64,000 nucleotides of DNA from the NCBI RefSeq assembly GCF_900018785.1, contig NZ_FCOY01000006.1:1426001-1490000 (forward strand). The letters run 5' to 3'. A program made the translations under genes and the position numbers. The notes under the pieces were generated by a model. The model was not told where the DNA came from. It ran no database searches and was given only the letters and a program-made list of their open reading frames with translations. The first letter of the stretch is position 1. Each line of letters begins with the position of its first letter. Shown piece by piece: positions 25,668 to 35,534 of the stretch. The DNA is from Xanthomonas massiliensis (lineage in GTDB: Bacteria; Pseudomonadota; Gammaproteobacteria; Xanthomonadales; Xanthomonadaceae).

Positions 25668-27044
25668 ATGACCGACTTCGCCTCCCTGCCCCTGTCGCCG
25701 TCGCTGCTGCCCGGCATCGACGCCCTCGGCTACACCGCCCTCACCCCGATCCAGGCGCAGAGCCTGCCGCCGATCCTCGACGGCCGCGACGTCATTGCCC
25801 AGGCACCGACCGGCAGCGGCAAGACCGCCGCCTTCGGCCTGGGCCTGCTGCACAAGCTCGACCCGGCGCTGATCCGCGCGCAGGCACTGGTGCTGTGCCC
25901 GACCCGCGAACTGGCCGACCAGGTCGGCAAGCAGCTGCGCAAGCTGGCCACCGGCATCCCCAACCTCAAGCTGCTGGTGCTGACCGGCGGCATGCCGCTG
26001 GGTCCGCAGCTGGCCTCGCTGGAGGCGCACGACCCGCAGGTGGTGGTGGGCACGCCCGGGCGAATCCAGGAACTGGCGCGCAAGCGGGCGCTGCACCTGG
26101 GCGGAGTGAAGACGCTGGTGCTGGACGAGGCCGACCGCATGCTCGACATGGGCTTCGAGGAACCGATCCGCGAGATCGCCGGGCGCACGTCCAAGGATCG
26201 CCAGAGCCTGCTGTTCTCGGCCACCTTCCCCGAACCGATCCGCGCGCTGGCGCGGCAGCTGCTGCACGAGCCGGTGGAAGTCACCGTCGAAGGCGGCGAC
26301 AGCGCGCCGGTGATCGAGCAGCTGTTCTTCGAGGTGGAACCGGCGCACCGGCAGAAGGCCGTGGCCGGGCTGCTGCTGCGGCATGCGCCGGAATCGGCGG
26401 TGGTGTTCTGCAACACCCGCAAGGACGTGGACGAGGTGGCCAACTCGCTGCAGCAGTTCGGCTTCTCCGCCCTCGCCCTGCACGGCGATATGGAGCAGCG
26501 CGACCGCGACGAGGTACTGCTGCGCCTGGCCAACCGCAGCTGCAACGTGCTGGTGGCCAGCGACGTGGCCGCGCGCGGGCTGGACGTGGCCGACCTGGCC
26601 GCGGTGGTGAACTACGAGCTGCCCACCGACGCGCAGACCTACCGCCACCGTATCGGCCGCACCGGCCGCGCCGGCAAGCCCGGACTGGCGCTGAGCCTGG
26701 CCACGCCGCGCGAGATGCCACGGGCGCAGGTCATCGAGGCCGAACTGGAACGGCCGCTGGCCTGGTCGCGCTCGCCGCTGGCCACCGGCAAGCCGCCGCA
26801 ATTGCCTCAGGCGGCGATGACCACCTTGCGCATCGACGGCGGCAAGACCGACAAGCTGCGCGCCGGCGACATCCTCGGCGCGCTCACCGGCGAGGCCGGC
26901 CTGCCCGGCAAGGCCATCGGCCGGATCGACATCTTCGCCACCCGCTCCTACGTGGCGGTGGCGCGGGCGCAGGCGGACAAGGCGCTGCAGCGGCTGGAAG
27001 CGGGCAAGATCAAGGGCCGGCGCTTCCGCGTGCGCAGGCTGTAA
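25668..27044 (+). CDS. dbpA: ATP-dependent RNA helicase DbpA
   Basis: 458 residues. A DEAD-box core ([40 protein letters not shown]) is followed by the C-terminal DbpA RNA-binding domain (about 385-458, beginning TTLRIDGGKTDKLRAGDILGAL), which recognises hairpin 92 of 23S rRNA. It acts in large-subunit maturation. TGCGAAAAT, an extended -10 shape, ends five bases before the ATG, so the message may be nearly leaderless; no Shine-Dalgarno is visible. Divergent from uup with 65 bp between the starts. Confidence 0.95.
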   Translation: MTDFASLPLSPSLLPGIDALGYTALTPIQAQSLPPILDGRDVIAQAPTGSGKTAAFGLGLLHKLDPALIRAQALVLCPTRELADQVGKQLRKLATGIPNLKLLVLTGGMPLGPQLASLEAHDPQVVVGTPGRIQELARKRALHLGGVKTLVLDEADRMLDMGFEEPIREIAGRTSKDRQSLLFSATFPEPIRALARQLLHEPVEVTVEGGDSAPVIEQLFFEVEPAHRQKAVAGLLLRHAPESAVVFCNTRKDVDEVANSLQQFGFSALALHGDMEQRDRDEVLLRLANRSCNVLVASDVAARGLDVADLAAVVNYELPTDAQTYRHRIGRTGRAGKPGLALSLATPREMPRAQVIEAELERPLAWSRSPLATGKPPQLPQAAMTTLRIDGGKTDKLRAGDILGALTGEAGLPGKAIGRIDIFATRSYVAVARAQADKALQRLEAGKIKGRRFRVRRL

Positions 27045-27824
27045 GCGAGCGCTGCGGCAGGACCTGACGACTCGGGTCGGGCGAGTCGCCGGCTCTTGCG
27101 GCTTTCCCGTGGATGCAGGGCGATCGGGCGCGATCCGCGGCGATACCCGGCGACGGAAGGCCTCGCATCGGACCGTTGCCCGCCCTGGAGGCGAACGTCC
27201 CTGGATCCCCGCCTTCGCGCATTACGGCGTATTGCTTCGGGTCGTTGCGCACCGCTGTCCTGGGAAAATCCTGATCGTCGCGCCCGCGCTGGCGGAAGCC
27301 CATGGACGCGGACATGGCCGGACCGAATACCCATGGGTGATCGAGCCTTCGGGCCGCTATCGGCGCTTCCCGACTGCGCGGGGAGGAAGAGAGCCAGGAT
27401 CCGGCGCACAAGCCTGGATCGAGTCCGGACGTCCCCAGGCACACCGCAAGCCTTGCGCCCCAGGCATCCGCCATCCTGGCGACGAAACGCTCCCCGGCCA
27501 CCTGCCCTTCGCGGGAATCACGTCGAGGAACGGCACCGAAGCAAGGCCGTAGCGACCAGGACGGGAAAGCTTCTCCGGAGGGCAGCACGCAGGGGTGGAT
27601 GTGGCTTCTCTTCCCCGCCCCCCGCTCTGGCCTCGGGCTCGGGCTCAGGCTTGGGCTTAGCCGCTCGCACGAAAACGGAAAACGGAATGCACCGTCGCGC
27701 CGACGTAGACCGCGCGCAAACACCAGTGCGTCCACACTCCCGGACCCGGACACCTGCGGTCCCGGCGGCCGCGTATCCGCCCGGCCGGTCGCACGCCGGC
27801 GTCCACGCCCATACAGGAGGCACC
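27045..27824. other. Gene-poor stretch with degenerate palindromic repeat halves
   Basis: 780 bp with no credible gene: frames on both strands are open but codon positions show no bias and there is no start with a ribosome site. It holds two fragments resembling halves of a REP-like palindrome, 27199-27224 (CTGGATCCCCGCCTTCGCG) and 27503-27522 (CCCTTCGCGGGAATCACG), of the kind scattered between genes in xanthomonads. A short degenerate hexamer array lies at 27631-27660. The promoter of the aldo/keto reductase should lie at its right end. Confidence 0.5.
27631..27660 (+). repeat. Degenerate hexanucleotide tandem repeat
   Basis: Five consecutive 6-bp units of the form GCTCGG (CCTCGG, GCTCGG, GCTCAG, GCTTGG, GCTTAG). 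It is short and noncoding, about 165 bp before the aldo/keto reductase start. Confidence 0.6.
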
Positions 27825-28733
27825 ATGTCCACTTCCTCTTCCCTGGCCGCGCGCTCGGGCCAGTTCCTGATCGGCGGCGACCTCAAGGTCAACCGCCTCG
27901 GCTTCGGCGCCATGCGCATCACCGGCCCCGGCATCTGGGGCGATCCGCCCGACCGCGACGAGGCGCTGCGCACGCTGAAGCGCCTGCCCGAGCTGGGCAT
28001 CGACTTCATCGACACCGCCGATTCGTACGGCCCGGACGTGTCCGAGCCGCTGATCCGCGAGGCGCTGCACCCCTACCGGAACATCGTGGTCGCCACCAAG
28101 GGCGGCCTGACCCGCACCGGCCCGGACGTGTGGCCGCCGGTGGGCCGGCCCGAGTACCTGATCCAGCAGGCCTACAAGAGCCTGCGCCACCTGGGCGTGG
28201 AGCGCATCGACCTGTGGCAGCTGCACCGCATCGATCCCAAGGTGCCGCGCGCCGAGCAGTTCGACGCGGTCAGGCTGCTGCTGGACAAGGGCATCATCCG
28301 CCACGCCGGGCTCAGCGAGGTCTCGGTGGAGGACATCGAGGCGGCGGCCAAGGTGTTCCCGGTGGCCACGGTGCAGAACCGCTACAACCTGGTCGATCGC
28401 ACCAGCGAGGACGTGCTGGACTACTGCAGCGCCCACGGCATCGGCTTCATCCCCTGGTTCCCGCTGGCGGCCGGCGAGCTGGCCAGGCCGGGCTCGCTGC
28501 TGGACGCCATCGCCCAGGCGCATGGCGCCTCGCCCAGCCAGGTGGCGCTGGCCTGGGTGCTCAGGCGCAGCCCGGTGATGCTGCCGATCCCCGGCACCGG
28601 CAAGGTGTCGCACCTGGAGCAGAACGTGGCGGCGGTCGATATCGCGCTGTCGGACGAGGAATTCGCCGCCCTCGACCGCGAAGGCGGTGCCGAATACGAG
28701 CGCAAGGCGGCACAGGCTTCGTCCGCGGCGTAG
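27825..28733 (+). CDS. Aldo/keto reductase
   Basis: 302 residues, a TIM-barrel NAD(P)H oxidoreductase. The catalytic tetrad is visible: Asp and Tyr in [13 protein letters not shown], Lys in VVATKGG and His in WQLHRID. The cofactor-binding end is [15 protein letters not shown]. It lies in the group of YajO/YdbC-like reductases acting on aldehydes. AGGAGG four bases before the ATG fixes the start. The upstream region is a long noncoding stretch; the gene stands alone, with 280 bp to the convergent apt gene. Substrate not predictable. Confidence 0.9.
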   Translation: MSTSSSLAARSGQFLIGGDLKVNRLGFGAMRITGPGIWGDPPDRDEALRTLKRLPELGIDFIDTADSYGPDVSEPLIREALHPYRNIVVATKGGLTRTGPDVWPPVGRPEYLIQQAYKSLRHLGVERIDLWQLHRIDPKVPRAEQFDAVRLLLDKGIIRHAGLSEVSVEDIEAAAKVFPVATVQNRYNLVDRTSEDVLDYCSAHGIGFIPWFPLAAGELARPGSLLDAIAQAHGASPSQVALAWVLRRSPVMLPIPGTGKVSHLEQNVAAVDIALSDEEFAALDREGGAEYERKAAQASSAA

Positions 28734-29013
28734 CCACGCGTTGCGGACCCGGCGCTTCCTGCGGCGCCGGACATGCCCGGGCCGGCGCCCGGGAAGCGGT
28801 TCGGGGCCTGCGCGATGCGTGGCCTTGCCCGGGCAGGGCCCTCCCCGTCGTCGGCCGCGGGAGGTTGTATCCGGCGGCGCCGCAGCGCCTCGAAGGCACG
28901 CCTGCTGCGAACGCAGGCAGGGCGAACCAGGCGCCGGCTGGCCGCGAACGGCATCGCCGCCGGAGCGCACGGCGCGGGCCAGGCGGCCCGCGTCGGAGCG
29001 GCAGGGCCGTCCC

Positions 29014-29574
29014 TCAGTAGCGCAGGGTCGCTAGCAACGGCAGCGTGGCGTCCCAGCGCTGGCGTCCGCCCAGGCCGTCCAGCTCGACCAGCACGGCCGC
29101 GCCGACCACGTCGGCCCCCAGTTGCCGGGCCAGCGACAGGGCCGCGTCCAGGGTGCCGCCGGTGGCCAGCACGTCGTCGACGATCAGTACCCTCGCCCCC
29201 GTCGGCAACGCATCGGCCTGCACCTCCAGGGTGCCGTTGCCGTATTCCAGCGCGTACTGCTGGCGTAGGGTACGGCCCGGCAGCTTGCCGGGCTTGCGGA
29301 CCGGCACGAAGCCGCTGCGCAGCTCGTGGGCCAGGGCCGCGCCGAGGATGAAGCCGCGCGCCTCGATACCCATCACCGCATCCAGCGGTGTCCCCCGCCA
29401 CGGCTCGGCCAGGGCGTCGATGGCCGAGGCGAAGTCGGGCCCGTCGGCCAGCAGCGGCGTGATGTCCTTGAACAGGATGCCCGGCCTGGGGAAATCCGGC
29501 ACGTCGCGAATGCGGTCCTGCCAGCGGCAGGACGGTGGCGGCAGGGAACAGGCCGGACACGGGGAATCGGTCAT
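29014..29574 (-). CDS. apt: Adenine phosphoribosyltransferase
   Basis: 186 residues. It converts adenine and PRPP to AMP in purine salvage. [17 protein letters not shown] is the PRPP-binding loop (about 130-146), and [31 protein letters not shown] is the adenine-binding signature of Apt. The ATG before TDSPCPAC was taken because the family N-terminus ([20 protein letters not shown]) follows after a short Cys-containing extension ([11 protein letters not shown]); that extension is slightly longer than in E. coli. An in-frame ATG 54 bp further upstream is unlikely. Confidence 0.93.
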   Translation of the reverse strand: MTDSPCPACSLPPPSCRWQDRIRDVPDFPRPGILFKDITPLLADGPDFASAIDALAEPWRGTPLDAVMGIEARGFILGAALAHELRSGFVPVRKPGKLPGRTLRQQYALEYGNGTLEVQADALPTGARVLIVDDVLATGGTLDAALSLARQLGADVVGAAVLVELDGLGGRQRWDATLPLLATLRY

Positions 29575-29643
29575 TGTGCGGGTTCGTCGGGAAGCGGCAG
29601 CCCATTCTACCGGCGTGGCCGGAAGCATCCGCCCGGCCCCGGA

Positions 29644-29678
29644 AACGAAAAACGCCGGAGGCTCGCGCCCCCGGCGTT
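29644..29678 (-). terminator. Rho-independent terminator of the second cold-shock gene
   Basis: On the minus strand a stem of AACGCCGG with its complement, extended by an inner GGC/GCC pairing, is followed by TTTCGTTT. It lies 24 bp past the cold-shock stop. A strong, classical terminator. Confidence 0.85.
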
Positions 29679-29701
29679 CGGGTCGGTCGGTACCGTCCGC
29701 C

Positions 29702-29911
29702 TTACAGCGGCTGCACCTGGTCGGCCTGCATGCCCTTCTGGCCCTGGACGGCCACGAAGGTCACCTTCTGGCCTTCCTGCAGGGTCTTGAAGCCGGTGCC
29801 CTGGATCGAGCGGAAGTGCACGAACAGGTCGGGGCCGCTCTCGGGGGTGATGAAGCCGAAGCCCTTGGCATCGTTGAACCACTTGACGGTTCCGCTCTGG
29901 CGATCAGACAT
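29702..29911 (-). CDS. Cold-shock domain protein (CspA family), copy 2
   Basis: 69 residues: [16 protein letters not shown] (with RNP1) and DLFVHFRSI (RNP2) are intact. It is the paralogue of the copy at 2.7-2.95 kb, with which it shares most residues; differences cluster in the middle (PESGPDL against RENGEDV). AGGAG eight bases before the ATG supports the start. An AT-rich leader (CAAAAAAATTGT on the minus strand) precedes it, uncommon in this genome and consistent with regulation at the RNA level. RNA chaperone; the temperature response is not known. Confidence 0.95.
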   Translation of the reverse strand: MSDRQSGTVKWFNDAKGFGFITPESGPDLFVHFRSIQGTGFKTLQEGQKVTFVAVQGQKGMQADQVQPL

Positions 29912-30126
29912 CTTTGCTACTCCTAGACAATTTTTTTGAAGTTATCGCGGCCACCGGACGCGGCGGCCGAGACTGGATTGCAGGTGTTGGCAAAGCGGAA
30001 CGATGAAGCGGATCGAGCGATCTGCCGCACCAGGCCACGATTCACGGTGAACCCGGCAAACACAGTGACGAGCACGATACGCGCATGCCGGGCAAAAGGG
30101 AACGCCCCCGCCCGCCCGCCGGGGGT

Positions 30127-31305
30127 ATGAACGACTGCGACGTGCTGGTCGTCGGCGCGGGTGCGGCCGGCATGATGTGCGCATTCACCGCCGGCCGGCG
30201 CGGCCGCCGCGTGGTCGTGATCGACCATGCCAACAAGGTGGGCAAGAAGATCCTCATGTCCGGCGGCGGGCGCTGCAACTTCACCAACACCGGCGCCGGG
30301 CCGGACAACTACCTCTCCGCCAACCCGCATTTCTGCAAGTCGGCGCTGGCGCGCTACCGCCCGCACGACTTCGTCGCGATGGTGGAGCGCCACGGCATCG
30401 CCTTCCACGAGAAGGCCGCCGGCCAGCTGTTCTGCGACATTTCCTCCAAGCTGATCGTGCGCATGCTGGTGGACGAATGCCGGGCCGCCGGCGTCGAGCT
30501 GCGCACGCTGTGCGAGATCGGTGCCGTCGAACGCGGCAGCGAGGGGTTCCGGGTGCGCACCTCGCAGGGCGAGTGGCGCGCGGCCTCGCTGGTGGTGGCC
30601 AGCGGCGGCCTGTCGATCCCGACCATGGGCGCCAGCGGCTTCGGCTACGCCCTGGCGCGGCAGTTCGGCCATGCCGTCCTGCCCACGCGCGCCGGGCTGG
30701 TGCCGCTGACCCTGAGCGGCCGCCCGCTGGAGCGGCTGCAGGACCTGGCCGGGCTGTCGCTGCCGGTGGTGGCGCACTGCAACGGCGCCGCCTTCCACGA
30801 TGCCATGCTGTTCACCCATCGCGGCCTGAGCGGCCCGGCGATCCTGCAGATCTCCTCGTACTGGCAGCCGGGCGACGACCTGCGCCTGGACCTGCTGCCC
30901 GGCCGCGATGCCCTGGACTGGCTGCGCCAGGCGCGCGGCGCGCGGCCCGGCGCCAGCCTGCACACGGTGCTGGGCGAGGCGATGCCGCGCCGCTTCGCCC
31001 AGCGCCTGTGCGAGGCCTGGCTGCCCGACCGCCCGTTGCGGCAGTTCGACGAGCGTGCGCTGCGCGAAGCGGCGCAACAGCTGGGCCGGTTTCCCGTGGT
31101 GGCCAGCGGCACCGAGGGCTACCGCACCGCCGAGGTGACCCTGGGCGGCGTGTCCACCGACCAGGTCTCCTCGGCGACGATGGCCTCGCGCCTGGTGGCG
31201 GGCCTGTACTTCGTCGGCGAGGTGCTGGACGTGACCGGCTGGCTGGGCGGCTACAACTTCCAGTGGGCCTGGGCCTCCGGTCATGCCGCCGGCCTGGCCG
31301 CATGA
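30127..31305 (+). CDS. NAD(P)/FAD-dependent oxidoreductase, BaiN/HI0933 family
   Basis: 392 residues. The N-terminal dinucleotide fold has VLVVGAGAAGMMCA, followed by the family-specific KKILMSGGGRCNFTNT near residue 45 and a C-terminal VGEVLDVTGWLGGYNFQWAW that completes the FAD site. The family (PF03486) is widespread; BaiN in Clostridium reduces bile-acid intermediates, but most members have no known substrate. The ATG at 30127 fits the usual N-terminus. Upstream 29912-30126 contains the divergent cold-shock leader. Followed after 117 bp by fimX on the same strand. Confidence 0.88.
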   Translation: MNDCDVLVVGAGAAGMMCAFTAGRRGRRVVVIDHANKVGKKILMSGGGRCNFTNTGAGPDNYLSANPHFCKSALARYRPHDFVAMVERHGIAFHEKAAGQLFCDISSKLIVRMLVDECRAAGVELRTLCEIGAVERGSEGFRVRTSQGEWRAASLVVASGGLSIPTMGASGFGYALARQFGHAVLPTRAGLVPLTLSGRPLERLQDLAGLSLPVVAHCNGAAFHDAMLFTHRGLSGPAILQISSYWQPGDDLRLDLLPGRDALDWLRQARGARPGASLHTVLGEAMPRRFAQRLCEAWLPDRPLRQFDERALREAAQQLGRFPVVASGTEGYRTAEVTLGGVSTDQVSSATMASRLVAGLYFVGEVLDVTGWLGGYNFQWAWASGHAAGLAA

Positions 31306-31422
31306 AGGAGAATCCGTTCCCGGCTCCTGCGTCGGCGCATGGACGCGGTGCCGGGCTTCGTGTACTACTGCCCCGCACTTCCCGCGGCCATGCGCGACGG
31401 CGCACTTCCTGACAGCTTGCCC

Positions 31423-33495
31423 ATGTCCATCCGCACCAAGGAAAACGCGCTGCGTCTGATCCTGATCGACGACAGCAGCACCCACGCCGAAGCCATCGTC
31501 AGCACCCTGCGCAACGCCGGGATCGCGGTACGCCCGGCCCATCCGCAGGACCCGCAGGAACTGGCGCGCCTGCTGGCCGAGCAGCCGTTCGACCTGGTCC
31601 TGGCCAGCCATGCGCACGCATTGCCGCTGCCCCAGGTGCTCACCGCCGTGGCCGCCAGCGGCAAGGACGTGCCGGTGGTGCTGGTGGCCGACGGCCTCGA
31701 GGAGAACGACTGGGTCGGGGCCTTCGCCCAGGGCGCGCGCGCGGTCGCCCTGCGCACCCGGCCGGAGCAGCTGCTGGGCATGGTGCGTGCCGAGTGGGAC
31801 GACCTGGAGACCCGCCGCAAGCTGCGCCGCATCGAGACCCAGATGCGCGAGACCGAGCGCCGCTGCGACGCGCTGATCGCCTCCTCGCGCGACCCCATCG
31901 CCTATGTCCACGAGGGCATGCACATCCGTGCCAACGAGGCATACCTGGAGATGTTCGGCGTCGACTCGTTCGAGGACGTGGAAGGCGTCTCGCTGCTGGA
32001 CATGATCGCCCCGCGCTGCGTGGACGACTTCCGCCAGCTGCTCAAGTCGCTCTCGCGCGGCGAGCCGCCGCCGCCGCACTACGAAGTGGATGCGCGGCGC
32101 ATGGACGGGGACACGTTCCCGGCGATGCTGGAGTTCGCCACCGCCACCTACGAGGGCGAGCCGTGCATCCAGGTGGTGTTCCGCCGCCGCGAGGAATTCG
32201 ATCCCGAGCTGGCGCGCGAGGTCGAGGACCTGCGCCAGCGCGACTCGGTCACCGGCCTGCTCAACCGCCCGGCCTTCCTGCTGGCGCTGGAGGGCGTGAT
32301 CGCGCGCGCCGGGCGCGGCGAAATCCAGGCCGGCCTGCTGCTGGTGGAACCCGACCACTACGCGCGGCTGCTGCCGGAGATCGGCCTGGACGCCGCCGAT
32401 ACCCTGATCGCCGCGATGGCCGCGCACCTGCGCGGCTGCGCCGGTGAGCCGGTGCAGCTGGCGCGCTTCGGCGAGACCACCTTCGCGGTGCTGGCGGAGG
32501 GGCGCTACGCCGATACCCAGGCGCTGGCCGAACGCATCCGCACCGCCTTCGCCGCCCATGTGTTCAGTGCCGGGGCGCGCTCGGCCACGGTGACGGTCAG
32601 CGTGGGCGGCGTGCAGATCGGCGAGAAGATCGCCAACCTCGGCCAGGTGCTGGCCAAGGCCAGTGCCAGCGTGCAGGCCGCCAACGAGCTCGGCGGCAAC
32701 ACGGTGCAGATCTTCGACCCCGCCGCGGCCGACCGCGCCGAGGAGGAGCGCGTGCAGCGCTGGCTGGAACGGCTGCGCGAGGCCATCGCCCACGACCACT
32801 TCCTGCTGCACTTCCAGCCGGTGCTGAGCCTGCAGGGCGAGCCCGGCGAGCTCTACGAGACGTTCCTGCGCCTGGACAACAACGGCGAGATCATCGCCCC
32901 GGCGCACTTCCTCGGCATCGCCGAGGAACACGGGCTGATGCCGGACATCGATTGCTGGGTGGTCGCCCACGCCATCGCCGTGCTCGGCGAGCGCCACCGG
33001 GCCGGCCGCGACACCCGGCTGCTGGTGAAGGTCAGCGCCGAATCCTTCGACGACCCGCGCCTGCTCGGTCTGATCCGCCAGGGCCTGGCGCGCGCCGGCG
33101 TGCCCAGCGACCGGCTGTGGCTGCAGGCGCCGGAGTCGAAGGTGTTCACCCACCTGCGCAGCGCACAGCAGTTCCTCGCCGACGTGTCCGCGCTGGGCTG
33201 CCGCATGGGCCTGGAACAGTTCGGCTCGGGCCTGGACTCGTTCCAGCTGCTCCACCACTTCCTGCCCGCCTTCCTCAAGCTGGACCGCGGCTTCACCCGC
33301 GACCTGGCCCTGGTCAAGGAACATCAGGCCAAGATCGCCGACATCGTCGAGCGCGCCCACGCCGACCACGTCAAGGTGCTGGCCGAATTCGTCAGCGACG
33401 CCGGCTCGATGAGCCAGCTGTTCGGCATCGGCGTGGACTACGTGGAAGGCGAATTCGTCGGGCTGGCCGGCGCGGGCATGGACTACGACTTCTGA
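31423..33495 (+). CDS. fimX: FimX-like type IV pilus regulator (REC-PAS-degenerate GGDEF-EAL)
   Basis: 690 residues, the same length as FimX of Pseudomonas (691) and Xanthomonas. Domains in order: receiver-like (about 10-130), PAS (about 150-250), GGDEF (about 270-430), EAL (about 450-690). The GGDEF site reads RFGETTF and the EAL site YETFLRL. The metal and catalytic positions of the EAL domain are also changed (VKVSAES for the usual VNLS, EQFGSGLDSF for DDFGTG). It is therefore expected to bind but not make or break c-di-GMP, as FimX does, and to act with PilZ and PilB in twitching. The receiver lacks a clear full acidic triad. Confidence 0.8.
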   Translation: MSIRTKENALRLILIDDSSTHAEAIVSTLRNAGIAVRPAHPQDPQELARLLAEQPFDLVLASHAHALPLPQVLTAVAASGKDVPVVLVADGLEENDWVGAFAQGARAVALRTRPEQLLGMVRAEWDDLETRRKLRRIETQMRETERRCDALIASSRDPIAYVHEGMHIRANEAYLEMFGVDSFEDVEGVSLLDMIAPRCVDDFRQLLKSLSRGEPPPPHYEVDARRMDGDTFPAMLEFATATYEGEPCIQVVFRRREEFDPELAREVEDLRQRDSVTGLLNRPAFLLALEGVIARAGRGEIQAGLLLVEPDHYARLLPEIGLDAADTLIAAMAAHLRGCAGEPVQLARFGETTFAVLAEGRYADTQALAERIRTAFAAHVFSAGARSATVTVSVGGVQIGEKIANLGQVLAKASASVQAANELGGNTVQIFDPAAADRAEEERVQRWLERLREAIAHDHFLLHFQPVLSLQGEPGELYETFLRLDNNGEIIAPAHFLGIAEEHGLMPDIDCWVVAHAIAVLGERHRAGRDTRLLVKVSAESFDDPRLLGLIRQGLARAGVPSDRLWLQAPESKVFTHLRSAQQFLADVSALGCRMGLEQFGSGLDSFQLLHHFLPAFLKLDRGFTRDLALVKEHQAKIADIVERAHADHVKVLAEFVSDAGSMSQLFGIGVDYVEGEFVGLAGAGMDYDF

Positions 33496-33578
33496 TCCGC
33501 ACGGCCGCCTCGCCGGTTGCCCGCCGGCATGCGCCGGCGCGCGCAGGCTCCTCGGCCAGGCTCCACGCCGGACAGCGA

Positions 33579-33604
33579 AAGGCCCGCCGATGGCGGGCCT
33601 TCGC
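33579..33604. terminator. Bidirectional terminator between fimX and htpX
   Basis: A 10-bp perfect stem, AAGGCCCGCC and its complement, closes a 3-nt loop. It lies about 85 bp after fimX and 27 bp after the convergent htpX stop. A on one side and T on the other allow use in both directions. Confidence 0.75.
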
Positions 33605-33628
33605 GTATTGCCGGTGTCGGTATCGCCG

Positions 33629-34510
33629 TCAGGCGACGGTCGTGCCCAGGCGCTGCAGGGCGGCGATGCGCTCGTCCAGCGGCGGGTGGCTCAGGAACAG
33701 ACGGCGCAGGCCGTGGCCCAGGCCGCCGGCGATGCCGAACGCTTCCACCTGGTCGGGCAGCGTGCTCTGGCCCTGGTTGGCCTTGAGCCGCTGCAGGGCC
33801 TCGATCATCTTCTGCCGGCCGGCCAGGCGCGCGCCGCCGGCATCGGCGCGGAACTCGCGATGGCGCGAGAACCACATCGCGATCATCGTCGCGAACAGGC
33901 CGAACACCATCTCCAGCACCATCACGATGATGTAGTAGGCGAAGCCGCGGCGGCCGTCGCTGCGGTTGCCCGACAGGTAGCTGTCGATCACCCCGCCGAC
34001 CACGCGCGCCAGCACGATCACGAAGGTGTTGAGCACGCCCTGCAGCAGCGCCATGGTGACCATGTCGCCGTTGGCCACGTGGCTGATCTCGTGGCCCAGC
34101 ACCGCCTCGGCCTCGTTCTCGTCCATGTGCTGCAGCAGGCCGGTGGACACCGCCACCAGCGCGTTGTTGCGGTTGGCGCCGGTGGCGAAGGCGTTGATCT
34201 CCGGCGCGTCGTAGACGGCCACCTCCGGCATGCCGATGCCGGCGGCTTGCGCCTGGCGGCGCACGGTTTCCACCAGCCAGCGCTCGGTGGCGTTGCGCGG
34301 CTGCTCGATCACCTGCGCGCCGGTGGCGCGCTTGGCCACGAACTTGGACATCAGCAGCGAGATCAGCGAACCGCCAAAGCCGAAGATCGCGGCCATCACC
34401 AGCAGGCCGCTCATCTGCGCCGGGTTGACGCCCAGGATCGACATGACGATGCCAGCCAGGATGAGCACCGCCAGGTTGGTGGCCAGGAAGAGGAAGATGC
34501 GCGTGAACAT
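33629..34510 (-). CDS. htpX: Membrane zinc protease HtpX
   Basis: 293 residues, M48B family. Two N-terminal membrane helices (about 5-50), the zinc motif [13 protein letters not shown] near residue 139, two further helices (about 155-215) and the third ligand in [11 protein letters not shown]. It degrades misfolded inner-membrane proteins together with FtsH. In E. coli htpX is under heat-shock and Cpx control; no such site is evident here. The minus-strand sequence before the ATG has no Shine-Dalgarno. Divergent from gluQ with 102 bp between starts. Confidence 0.95.
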   Translation of the reverse strand: MFTRIFLFLATNLAVLILAGIVMSILGVNPAQMSGLLVMAAIFGFGGSLISLLMSKFVAKRATGAQVIEQPRNATERWLVETVRRQAQAAGIGMPEVAVYDAPEINAFATGANRNNALVAVSTGLLQHMDENEAEAVLGHEISHVANGDMVTMALLQGVLNTFVIVLARVVGGVIDSYLSGNRSDGRRGFAYYIIVMVLEMVFGLFATMIAMWFSRHREFRADAGGARLAGRQKMIEALQRLKANQGQSTLPDQVEAFGIAGGLGHGLRRLFLSHPPLDERIAALQRLGTTVA

Positions 34511-34612
34511 GGGGGAGGAAGGCCCGGACGTGGAAGGGGAAGCGATGGCCGTCAATCTGGCGGCCCGGCGGCTTGAATTCAAGCCGGAACCTGACCGAGG
34601 ATTCAGCCGTCC

Positions 34613-35500
34613 ATGACCGTTCCAGCCTACCGCGGCCGCTTCGCCCCCTCGCCCACCGGCCCGTTGCACTTCGGCTCGCTGCTGGCCGCGCTCGGCAGCT
34701 GGCTGCTGGCACGCCACGCCGGCGGCGAGTGGATCGTGCGCATCGAGGACGTGGACCGCATCCGCGAGGTGCCGCGCGCGGCCGAGGCGCAACTGGCCAC
34801 GCTGCACGCCTTCGGCCTGGAATCGGATGCGCCGGTGCTGCGCCAGCACCAGCGCGATGCGCGCTACCGCCAGATGCTGCAGCGCCTGCTCGCGTCCGGC
34901 CATGCCTTCGCCTGCCATTGCAGCCGTACCGACCTGGCCGCCGCCGGCAGCCTCCACCACGCCTGCGCGGCCGCGCGGCAACGGCCCTGCCCGGCCGTGC
35001 GCCTGCGCGTGCCGGCGGGCACCGTCATCGGCTTCGACGATGCGCTGCGCGGACATGTCCGCCAGGACGTGTACGCGCAGGTGGGCGACTTCGTGCTCGC
35101 CCGCGCCGACGGCTGCTGGGCCTACCAGCTGGCGGTAGTGGTCGACGATGCCGACCAGGGCATCACCGACGTGGTCCGCGGCGCCGACCTGCTCGATTCC
35201 ACGCCGCGGCAGATCCTGCTGCAGCGCCGGCTGGGGCTGCCCACGCCGCGCTACCTGCACCTGCCGCTGCTGTTGGACGCGCAGGGGCACAAGCTCTCCA
35301 AGTCGCTGGCGGCCGCGCCGGTCGATGCGTCCGACCCGCTGCCCGCCCTGGCCCTGGCATGGCACGCGCTGGGCCAGGACCAGGCGCCGCGCGCGGGAAG
35401 CGCGCCGGCCATGCTGCAGGCGATGCTGCGCCGCTTCGAACCGGCCCGGTTGCCGCGGCGCAACATCGAAATCGCTTCCCTGGCCGGCGCCGATCGCTAG
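34613..35500 (+). CDS. gluQ: Glutamyl-Q tRNA(Asp) synthetase
   Basis: 295 residues, the size of a GluRS lacking its anticodon-binding half. It attaches glutamate to queuosine at position 34 of tRNA(Asp). Class I motifs are [14 protein letters not shown] and [13 protein letters not shown] with HHAC forms the zinc site typical of GluQ. In many proteobacteria the gene lies next to dksA; here it is between htpX and phbB. queG, the last enzyme making queuosine, is 10 kb away in the same window. Confidence 0.95.
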   Translation: MTVPAYRGRFAPSPTGPLHFGSLLAALGSWLLARHAGGEWIVRIEDVDRIREVPRAAEAQLATLHAFGLESDAPVLRQHQRDARYRQMLQRLLASGHAFACHCSRTDLAAAGSLHHACAAARQRPCPAVRLRVPAGTVIGFDDALRGHVRQDVYAQVGDFVLARADGCWAYQLAVVVDDADQGITDVVRGADLLDSTPRQILLQRRLGLPTPRYLHLPLLLDAQGHKLSKSLAAAPVDASDPLPALALAWHALGQDQAPRAGSAPAMLQAMLRRFEPARLPRRNIEIASLAGADR

Positions 35501-35534
35501 GATGGAGCGGTTCCGGCCTGGATTCCTCTCCCCG

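Noticed and set aside
29923-33369. A very long open frame (over 1100 codons) antisense to the flavoprotein and fimX
   Set aside because: High GC content leaves stops rare on the opposite strand. The sequence is low-complexity His/Gln/Arg-rich and matches no domain, while the sense frame gives complete known proteins.
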